Shown: positions 55,811-64,000 of the stretch, piece by piece
How positions within the stretch are numbered: position 1 is the first letter of the stretch
How the letters are laid out: every line of letters starts with the position of its first letter
NCBI GenBank assembly: GCA_017165825.1
Contig: CM029386.1
Location: forward strand, 7,427,582 to 7,491,581
Source: Hepsetus odoe
Taxonomy: Eukaryota; Chordata; Actinopteri; Characiformes; Hepsetidae
Reading direction: 5' to 3'
DNA length: 64,000 nucleotides
Made by a program: the position numbers and the translations under genes
The notes under the pieces: generated by a model
What the model was told of the DNA's origin: nothing
Seen by the model: only the letters and a program-made list of their open reading frames with translations
Database searches by the model: none

Positions 55811-56640
55811 ACATTTACATTTATGGCATTTAGCAGATGCTCTTATCCAGAGCAACTTACAACAGTGCTTTATTTCTGCATTAGATCATCATCTTGGTAA
55901 CCAGCTCAGATCAATAACTGCTGATTAGCTATTACCACCTAAGTAACAAACTAAGAGCCCTTGTGACAAGTATGTACACTACACTTTAGTATATTACACT
56001 TTAGCAGTACACTTTAGGCTGTTAGTAGCCCTGTAAGCAAGAGTTAAAGTTTTAAACCTGATACGAGCAGCCACTGGGAGCCAGTGTAGGTCCCGCAGCA
56101 GAGGAGTGGAAGAAGAGAACTTGGGATGGTTGAAGACGAGTCTTGCAGCAGCATTTTGAATCAGTTGTAGTGGTCTTGTTGCCTTGAGTGGAAGACCTGC
56201 CAGAAGAGAGTTGCAGTAGTCCAGTTTCGAGATGACTAGGGACTGGACCAGCAGCTGGGTTGCCTGGGTGGTGAGGAAAGGACGGATTCTTCTAATGTTG
56301 AAAAGAAGGTGTCGGTAGGACCTAGAAAGATTAAGAACATGAGAGGAGAAGGAGAGTTCATTGTCGAAAGTGACACTGAGATTCCTAGCAGTTCTAGATG
56401 GGACGAGAAACGAACCGCCAAAGGAGATGTGAAGGTCCTGTCGCGGTGTTTGATGACCTTCCAGGTAGAGAAGCTCAGTCTTGTTAGGGTTGAGCTTGAG
56501 GTGGTGAGCTGTCATCCATGCAGAGATTCGGGGAGAAACCCGTTGATCGTAGGAGGGAAAAGAGAGGATAAGTTGGGTGTCGTCTGCGTAAGAATGATAG
56601 GAGAAGCCATGAGAGAGTATGACCTTCCCCAGAGAGCCAG
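55811..56640 (-). pseudogene. L2-type LINE, 5'-truncated, with RT C-terminus
   Basis: On the minus strand from 56640 the reading is FSYHSYADDTQLILSFPS, with the YADD polymerase motif. After one frameshift near 56510 comes MTAHHLKLNPNKTELLYL, then VISKLDYCNSLLAGLPLKA and RDLHWLPVAARIRFKTLTLA, the conserved C-terminus of L2/CR1-type LINEs. The 3' UTR ends with 'gttgctctggataagagcat' and 'ctgctaaatgcc', the tail that SINE family B shares. Most of the RT domain and all of the endonuclease are missing, so it is inactive. Confidence 0.85.
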
Positions 56641-57591
56641 TATATAGAGATATTTTGATATTTTGGAGATGAAAGAAAAATTGCTAAATTTTCATATTCA
56701 TATCTAAGATAATTAATAATGCTTAACAAGATAAAGACATGAACCAAAAAAAAGTAAACACAAAAAACTAAACAAAACAAAACAAAATTTTGATTGTCTA
56801 ATGTAATTGGCCTGACTCTTGATTTTTTTCCACAGTGCAAATAAGAAAGGAGTATGTTCAAAAGTTCATTTAGATGTATTTGGTTTTGTTTAGGTATTTA
56901 ATGCACTGCTGATTAGTGCATTGGATGTCTCTACGCTTGCCATGGTCTCAAATTAACAAAGCTATTGCTGTAAAGCCGAAGCTGTGAATTGAAGTGCACT
57001 GAATGAAGGACTAGAGGGAGAGCAGGCAGAGCTGATCGATTGGCAGGGAGATCAATGCTAATCATGTTAGAGAGGTTTTAGCTCCATGCTATGCCCAGCC
57101 CTTTGTGATTTCACATTTGTATCTTTTGAAATATAGCCACTCTACTTCAATCTGCAATAAAGATAATGCCTGTTTGTCTATGTTCGGTTTAAAAAAAGAG
57201 CAAGAGAATGATACTAAAACATAGGAAGCAAGGACATAACCTGATAATTTTGCCTGAAGTGCAGCTGTTTTTTGTCAGGCATGTATTTTTGATTTAGAGG
57301 TGTTTTTAGGTATAATAGTTGAATAAAACCAATGTTTCTTTGTTCTATGCACTATAGAATAATTAGCTACAGTTTTAGAGTGTTAATATCTGACACATAG
57401 CAAATGCATAAAAACCTTTTTTTACATGCTCATCCATATAGTCCATTTAAAAAACAGAGCTCTTCGGGGACTGAGATTTGTTGTCAGTTGGGCAGAGAAT
57501 AAAATCCTACCTGCAAATGAGGCTGCTTATATATTTAGCCAATAGCAAGCTGAATAATTTCTTTAATGTGTTTGTGTCCTGTCTTTCACAG
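56641..57591. other. ncam2 intron 5, 3' end
   Basis: 56980-57180 is repeat-poor and may be conserved noncoding DNA. The exon acceptor follows 'tgtcctgtctttcacag'. Confidence 0.4.
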
Positions 57592-57709
57592 TTCCCCCCA
57601 TATTGTCAGTTCCCCAGGAATCCTTCAATGCAACGGCTGACTACCAGGAATCAGTGACACTTACATGCATTTCCTCTGGCTCTCCTGAACCTGAGGTCAC
57701 ATGGCATCG
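57592..57709 (+). CDS. ncam2: ncam2 exon 6: first half of Ig domain 3
   Basis: The 118-bp exon between 'ctttcacag' and the donor 'gtgagt' reads PPILSVPQESFNATADYQES, then VTLTCISSGSPEPEVTWHR. SFNATA, with a potential N-glycosylation site, and the T.TC..SGSPEP..TW pattern match the start of NCAM2 Ig3, with its first Cys and core Trp. It ends two bases into a codon. The exon completing Ig3 was not found in the remaining 6.3 kb, so that intron extends past the window. Confidence 0.95.
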
Positions 57710-58540
57710 GTGAGTGAGGCTGGCTCTGTATGAGCACTGAAAGGGCCAGTAAAGGCATACTGTCATAGTACATCAGACTATTTTTCTTCTTTTTTTTTTT
57801 TTACATATTCTTTACACTTGTGCCCGATGTTCAAACAAAAGACAATCAGAATGAGCATGTAAAACATGAGAATGCTATACAAAATGATAATTTATTAAAA
57901 GAAAAAAAAAAAACTCCAATGTATTTGGCCCTGTGTAAAAATAGCAACTATCCTCTTTTTTATTCAAAATGTAACAAAATAAAATTATTTTCTAACCCCA
58001 AAATGTTTAAAAGGAATTTCAGAAGAAAAGCAAAAGTTATTTTGACCTTTGGCAGATGCTTTTAACCAAATCAACCCAGTCTGTTATGTTGATGGCAGTG
58101 GTAACAAATTTAGTCATTTAGCTAACCTTGCAGTTACAGTTAACTTACAGTTAATTAAACAATATAGCTAGAAAAATGCATCCATTAAAAAAGTTACAAA
58201 AGCAATGGTTTTACCAAACCTAACAAGTCAGCATTCGCGATTTCACCATTAAAAAACGACTGGGCCAAAATAGTATCCATTCATGATATTTAAACATACT
58301 TATGCAAATGAACTTTTTATTGTTTAAAAAAGCAGTGCTTTACTGAGTGAGCAAGTTTCCTTTTCATGTCTGTAATTAAAAGATTGTTGGTGTCGGCATA
58401 AAAGTGCACTCTTTATTTTATTTTCTCAAGAGATGTGAGAAGTAAATACGAATCAGACAGATCAAACAAATAACACTGGAGTGAAGTTGAATGAGCAAAA
58501 AGATGGTACTGTTGTTTAAAATTGAATTAGACACTTCGTA
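57710..58540. other. ncam2 intron 6 start
   Basis: AT-rich, with a T-run at 57789-57803 and an A-run at 57901-57913. Nothing else was recognised. Confidence 0.45.
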
Positions 58541-59150
58541 AATACCAATCAGCCATACCATTTAAACCAGCTGCTCAATACTACACATTAATGGCTTAAA
58601 CTGATAACTGCCATTAGGGATTGCCATTTCATTGAGGCATTGTACTAATTCTGCAGCAATGCTTACGTAGGTGTATGTGTCTATGTAACATCCACATGAA
58701 TGCTAAGATCCCAGCTTTCTAGCACGAATTTTCAGTTGTGATACACAATTTGTTCTGACACTTTTCTATCATTAATCTTTCAGCAATTTGGGCTATAAAA
58801 GTATAATAGTGTGATTGTACTATACATGCAGATGTACCCCATGTGCCTCAGTGAACATTGGGTGCTCATTAATCTCTTGCTGGTCCACCTATTGTTCTTC
58901 CTAGGACTGATTTTGGTTGTTAACAACCATTGCATACCAGGAAGACACAAAACAACCTGCCATTAGAGAGATGATCTGACCCAATCATCTAGACATCAAA
59001 ATTTGGGCCATGTCAAAGTCAAGAACTGACTTTCTGCTTGCTGCCTAATATATGCCATTTATTGACATGCCATTGTCACAAGAGAATTAATGTTATCCAC
59101 TCCACTTGTCAGGGTTTTTAATGTTGTGCTAATTTGTTCATGCTCATAGG
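58541..59150 (-). mobile_element. Degraded Tc1-like element
   Basis: The left end 'accaatcagccataccattt' and right parts 'cttgctgcctaatatatgcc', 'catgccattgtcacaagaga' and 'cacttgtcagggtttttaat' match, from memory, a common teleost Tc1-like element. The transposase is on the minus strand and reduced to scraps. Confidence 0.6.
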
Positions 59151-59279
59151 ATAACAAGTCTTCACAAGTAATTATTATTGCATTTGTTGTATGCTTATAA
59201 AAATGTATGACAGGTACATATTTTCCCATATGTTATTTAAGAAAGTGAACATTTAATATTTTAGACTCATTATATGTAA

Positions 59280-60440
59280 ACAAAAATGTGTCAGTTGATG
59301 CTTTCTTGACAGTCCAGAACAGGATCATTGACACCCTGCAGAATAAGGGTAAGTACATAAAGCCAGTGCTGCAAAGGTTTGCTGTTCGAGTGCTAAAACA
59401 AGCCATATTAACTAAAAGTTCACTGGAAGAGTGGAAAAAAAGTGTGGTAGGAAAGGAATGCAGACATGGACAGGGACAACAGGAACAGAGACAACCACAG
59501 CCTTGAGAGGATTGTCAAAAAGAAGTTGATTGGTGAGGGCTTCAGAAGGAGTGGACTGAAGCTGGTGTAGGTGCATTAAGAGCCATCACTCAAAGACTCA
59601 AAGAAAAGGGGCTACAACCATTGCATTTCTAATATCACACCACTCCTAAACACATAACATCAGAAATATTACACCTGGAGAGGAGAGATGGCTCTGAATT
59701 GAAAGACTTTTTTGGATTTTATTTAAAAATCAAGGCCATATAGTCCGGAGGAAGAATGGAGAAGCTCAGAATCCAAGTTTCTTTAAGAGCATTATGACGT
59801 TTCCGCAGTCTGAAATTATTTTGTCATCTGCTTTTGTTGGTCTCCTGTGTTTTATTAGGTCTTTTATTATTTTATTAGGTTTTATTAGGTGTTTTATTAT
59901 TTTATTAGGTAAAGCCAAAGTCGTCTACCAGGAGATTATAGAGCATTTCACGCTTCCATCTGCTGACAAGCTTTATGAAGATGCTGATTTCCTTTTCAGG
60001 CAGGACTTAGTACCTGTCTGGAGGGCCAAAATTACTGTCAACAAGCTGATCATCTCAATGCCACACCACATTGATGCAGTAATTCATTGGAAAGGTGCCC
60101 CAACCAAGTATCAAATGCACAAATGAACATATTTTTCAGATATAGAACTTTGCCTTATTGTAAATTCTCCTTTTATCGATCATAGGAAATATTCTAATGA
60201 ACTGTAAGCCATAATCCTCACAAATCCACAAGACCAAAAAAGCCTGAAGCTATTTCACTTTGGTTGCAATGAAAAAGGAGCATATGATGTTTGTTAAATT
60301 AACCTATGAGAAGAACGTCAATCTCTACTTTTCCCTTTTAATAAACTTCATATGATTAATGTGTATCAGCGTAAGTTGCTGCTATTGGAAGTTAGGGATG
60401 AAACCAGCCTTATAAAAGTAAGCAAGAAATGTGACACATC
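59280..60440 (+). pseudogene. Tc1-like transposase pseudogene (second type)
   Basis: The plus-strand 59288-59506 frame begins MSVDAFLTVQNRIIDTLQNK. It is followed, with frameshifts, by scraps ending in VYQEIIEHFTLPSADKLYED and ADFLFRQDL, and then by MPHHIDAVIHWKGAPTKYQM near 60058-60117, the usual transposase C-terminus of this type. The segment that should carry the last two catalytic residues is deleted between RAKITVN and KLIISMPHH. AT-rich 3' flank continues to about 60440. It is inactive. Confidence 0.75.
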
Positions 60441-60884
60441 ATAAAATTATATTTATTATTTTAATACATTTGGTTCTTGGATTATTTTTGGGATGTAAGC
60501 CACAAATAGCCTAGAATGTATACCACCACCTATCTGATGCTCATCAAAGCTTGTCAAAGCAGGGCCATCTTTTGAATTTATTGGGGGTTTCACAAAAGGC
60601 CTCAGGTCCTTTCCTTTGAGTTCTTCAATGACATTGTTCTCTTCTGGTGATATAACCACTTCCTAAAGAGCCATATGCTTAGTTTCCTGTCTCTGACATT
60701 GGCATGAACTCTGACTTTATTTTTTTCTCTTCAGTGTGTTTGGCAACATCCACTTGGCACTTGGCACCATCATTTACAAGACACCAATTATTCTCTTCCC
60801 TGTATTTCCCCAGAGAGATTTGAGCAGCAGAAACAATGACGATACAGTTGTCTTTGAGCTTGTAAATATAGTAATGCATTGTAT

Positions 60885-60886
60885 TT

Positions 60887-60934
<48 letters not shown>

Positions 60935-60954
60935 ATGTGTGTGTGTAGGTGTGT

Positions 60955-61020
<66 letters not shown>
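60885..61020. repeat. Long (GT)n microsatellite
   Basis: About 135 bp of GT with a few CATG, AG and AT interruptions. Cys-Val and Thr-His open frames over it are artefacts. Confidence 0.97.
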
Positions 61021-61022
<2 letters not shown>

Positions 61023-61387
61023 CTGAAAAAGAAAAAGCGTTGGTGTTTCTATGGATGTACATGTTGCCGCAGTCTCTCCATCCTTCTCTGAGGGGTTTTC
61101 AATCTGTTGCTAAACAAATAACTCCTTGATCTCTCCAGACAGCGTTCAAAGGCCTATGCTGTCAACTGTTCTTTTTGGCTCCATTCACTTCATTATGGGT
61201 TTATTCCATGCCATTCAGCCGGGCCCTGTGCAACTATTTCCATGGAAGTTATCAAGTGAAAACGGGACATTATGCATGAAGACTTGTACTGGGTTGTTCG
61301 CCCTTGTCAAGCATGGTGTTTAGGGGGAAAGCTTGCTAAGTTAAGAGAGGAGAGAGGAGTTTATCTACGGAAGGCAAGCTGAGGGTG

Positions 61388-61389
<2 letters not shown>

Positions 61390-61432
<43 letters not shown>
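61390..61432. repeat. (CA)n microsatellite
   Basis: A near-perfect CA run of about 21 units, only 370 bp from the GT array and so on the opposite strand sense. Confidence 0.96.
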
Positions 61433-61437
<5 letters not shown>

Positions 61438-62463
61438 AACACATAGCAGTGTTTATTAGGATGTTTAGTCATGTATAAGATTTCTCTTATTCAAACAGTG
61501 TGTCTCTTTAGATACCTACTGGCTGTTGAATGTGGGTTCACTGTGCATAAGAAATTGAACAAGCCAGTACCAGCCCCTCCATAGCAATCAAACAGGGAAT
61601 AAAAAAACAGGTCACTGTGGAACTATGGCACATTTTTCTTATGGCAGGAGAAGAGTGATGGCTCATGCTGAGAGGATGAGAGGAACAGATTTGAGAGAAA
61701 TAGTGTGGGATGGTCTGATTGTGTTCAACTCAAGTCTTTCCATCAAATCTCTAAGCTGCTACGCTTTTGAGACAGAGCAAGCCATTTGGTGTAAATTGGG
61801 ATAATAAAAGCGATTGCTGATCCAAATGAAAGCCAGACAGGCACACAGCAAAATCTCAAGCATTTTCACGATTTCAGGGGTCCAGTAGGATGAACACGAG
61901 AGTTTGTTCAACTTCTATTTTTCATTTTATTTTATATGCAACAACATATATTGTTTCTGTGTGTGTATCTATATGCATTTTAAATGCATTGTTTCATGTA
62001 TTGGCCAAAAATGTAATTGACTAGTGATAAAATTGTTTTAAATTATATCTTGTGTACAATGTGGAAGCTATTTCCTGTTTAAGCACTGATGTATCTATCC
62101 GGCCCAAGGGAAATAAAAATAATGAAAGACAATTTTTTTTTCTTCAGTTTAACACCTGTTAATCAAACCTGTATCAGCCTCTTGGAGATCTTATTCCACA
62201 ACAACGTAATCATGACTTTGGCTGTTGTCCGAGTTCTGTTCAGGCTAATGGAGTTCCTTCACACAAAATTCCTTTAATTCTTTTAGGTTTATGAACACAT
62301 CCAAAGTCATCCATAGTTGCCACAAATTCAGAAGCAAAGACTTGTCTAAAATATGTTTGTGTGCTGGAGTGCTGCTCTCTAGAACCAAGCCCTAACCCTG
62401 CCCTAACAACAACAATAACAACTTTAATTTTTTTTTCTTTTACTTTTTTACTTTTAGCACCTA

Positions 62464-62759
62464 TGTCACAGTGGCGGGGTGCGGGAAGGATGTCAATGCT
62501 GAGCCAGTGATCCAAGACATACTTTTATTTAACATAAAAGTCACCAAAACCAGAAACAAGCCAAAACTGAACCACCCGTAACATAGGGCTTCGCCTATTA
62601 AATGAACTGTGCTCTGTTCTGACTTAAGGCTTAAGTAGTCAGCCTCAATGTAGCACACCTGTGCCTTCATGAGCTCAGGTGTGCTCTGTCAGAACAGAGC
62701 GCCCTCTACCATGAACAAAACATAACCACCAAACCCTGACATCAACCCAAACCCTGACA
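62464..62759 (-). mobile_element. 3' LTR, minus strand
   Basis: On the minus strand it runs from TGTCAGGG to CACTGTGACA, 296 bp. An 18-bp partial duplication at its 5' edge (two 'aaaccctgaca' copies on the plus strand) makes the exact edge either 62741 or 62759. It keeps the 'gctctgttctga' inverted repeat and a 'tttaac/ttta' rich U5. Confidence 0.85.
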
Positions 62760-62829
62760 TCACCCCCCTCCCAAATGCGCCACTCTGGGGCACTCCCCAG
62801 AGCTGGACCCTTGAGAGGAGGTTAACTAA

Positions 62830-64000
62830 ACATAAACAGCCCTCCTAATGGGGCACATAGCAGAGTTCATAAAGCCAAAGAAAAAGCAGCCCCTTCAATG
62901 GGGATAATGGTCAGGTCTACAAAACAAAAAACCAATGAGGGGCCCTGGCCTGCCACATGTCCAGGGCTGCTGGTGGTGGCAAGGGGTACCCCAAAGTCCC
63001 AGTCCAGTCTAGAGTTCCATGGTCCTCGGAACTGCCTTTAGTATGGCAGCTATCCCAACTATAACATAATGCAGACCATACCTCTAAGACATGATCTGCC
63101 TCATGTTGTCCTATTCCAGGGTGTTTCTGATCCTCAGTAGCTGTGAACACCCCAGTCAAGGAACTCACGTGACTCCAGTCCATAAAACAGAAGGTTTCCA
63201 CTGTCCTGAGTGTTTTTGGTGAAGGTGTGGGAATAGGAGATCAAAGTGATGGCAGGAACACTGAGAAACCTCTCCTCAGACCCATCACTGCTGTCTATGT
63301 GTCCAAACTGGAACCGATCTTTTACTAAGGAATCGTACCCAGAAATCCAATGTTCACGCTGGGCACGGTGGGGAGGTCTGCCACTGTCCCTCTCCTCCGA
63401 GTGGTCATGGCAGTCTGCTGGGCCATCAGAGTGGGACTTCTCAGACATTTACTGGTCACTTGTGCATTGAGACTGCTCTCTTGGGCCACAGCCAATTCCA
63501 TCTGTGCTAACCAAGCAGTCCTCTTTACCATCCCAGATCATGTTCCTGGGCCTCTGCAGTCACCACCGTGCTGGTCGCCACCCTCCAACAGACAAAAGCA
63601 GGTCGTTACATTGAAGCAAACTTGAACATAAGAGATTTCATCACCCATCTTCCTCTGACTAATACACGTCTCACCTTGGGTATACTGAAGACATTTCTCG
63701 TTGCACTGGCTTTCACAGGATTCTTCCTTGGTACCCTTCCTGCAGTCCTCTCCCTCACTTTGGGCATTCTCAGAAATTCCGATCTCCATGATCAGTGCAT
63801 AGTCTTTAACATGAGCGCCACTCACCATCTCAGGCGCATAATCCATATCACTAACCTGCAAGGTCTCCAAGGCAAGTACATCCTTCAGAACAGGAGCCTC
63901 ACTGTTGGTTTCACTGAAAGATGCTTCGTGCTGACTTCTCTGGGCATGCAGTGCAATATTCCGCAGCCAGTTGCTCTGTGCTGAGTCCACTGAAATGTCC
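62830..64000 (-). pseudogene. Retroelement body frames: shared tail, different upstream cargo
   Basis: Minus-strand frames are 63538-63990 (begins MDSAQSNWLRNIALHAQRSQ, acidic and Cys-bearing, 150 codons), 63325-63531, 63134-63448 (SEERDSGRPPHRAQREHWIS, then DSLVKDRFQF) and 62917-63201 (DWTGTLGYPLPPPAALDM). The last matches the tail of the other copies, followed near 62840 by the CPIxxAVYV end in a shifted frame. The upstream part shows no IQ motif or coiled coil. I do not recognise its origin. The frames are broken by stops and shifts. Confidence 0.5.

Larger units (their letters stand above)
60441..62463. other. ncam2 intron 6 stretch with large microsatellites
   Basis: No exon was recognised. 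It holds the two long dinucleotide arrays listed separately. 61600-61870 is repeat-poor. Confidence 0.45.
62464..64000 (-). mobile_element. 3' part of an IQ-cargo family element, minus strand, cut by window edge
   Basis: The 3' LTR is 62464-62759. The body continues to the window end. On the minus strand it has the shared 3' module: LGYPLPPPAALDM, a CPIRRAVYV-like end, two CCCC...GGGG hairpins and the G-rich run 'gggaggggggtga' directly before the LTR. Upstream frames differ from those in the 33346 copy. Confidence 0.82.

Noticed and set aside
32089..57709. Assignment of the exons to ncam1
   Set aside because: The strings SLSKVELSVGESKFFTC, IGEP, NPQGE and EARGEIDFRD fit NCAM2 clearly better than NCAM1.
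59288..60126. A host gene with two exons
   Set aside because: The pieces follow the order of a common Tc1-like transposase with frameshifts and a deletion; no splice sites match.
60679..61129. Open frames rich in Thr-His or Cys-Val
   Set aside because: They are translations of the GT/CA microsatellite.

Overview
This window is teleost fish nuclear DNA. The evidence is vertebrate spliced exons with GT-AG junctions, Tc1-like transposons, L2-type and other LINEs, tRNA-derived SINEs and long dinucleotide microsatellites. The repeat mix resembles otophysan fish (catfish, characin or electric-eel type), but that is a weak inference.

The only host gene I can support is a plus-strand neural cell adhesion molecule 2 gene (ncam2). 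Five coding exons are present: 32089-32163, 40075-40281, 41282-41425, 50299-50436 and 57592-57709. Each joins the next in phase. They encode the start of the mature ectodomain through the first half of the third immunoglobulin domain. The signal-peptide exon lies upstream, unseen, and the remaining exons lie beyond the right edge. The first 32 kb is either intron 1 or the upstream flank.

The rest is intronic or flanking DNA filled with transposable elements. At 1-3.5 kb there are LTRs and a Tc1-like element split by another solo LTR. At 6-12.4 kb there are SINEs, a Tc1 deletion derivative and a solo LTR. At 13-15.5 kb there are LINE remnants. At 17-18.9 kb lies a truncated LTR element. At 33.3-37.5 kb lies a complete LTR element. 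At 43.7-46.8 kb a LINE carries an open 871-codon frame. At 51-52 kb there are dispersed repeats, at 55-57 kb an L2-type LINE and a solo LTR, and at 58.5-60.4 kb two Tc1-like relics. At 62.5-64 kb the end of another LTR element runs off the window.

The most unusual item is the LTR family. It has nine LTRs here, usually about 275 bp, beginning TGT and ending ACA, several with perfect 5-bp target duplications. The complete copy (33346-37527, duplication ACAAG) shows no protease, reverse transcriptase, RNase H or integrase. It carries eight IQ motifs spaced as in the spindle protein ASPM, then a coiled coil and a Ser-rich tail. Two other copies share the 3' tail module; one shares the coiled coil, while the other shows different upstream sequence. 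This looks like a non-autonomous LTR retrotransposon family that captured host coding sequence. The LTR also has four nested inverted repeats, with paired substitutions in a divergent copy that preserve pairing.
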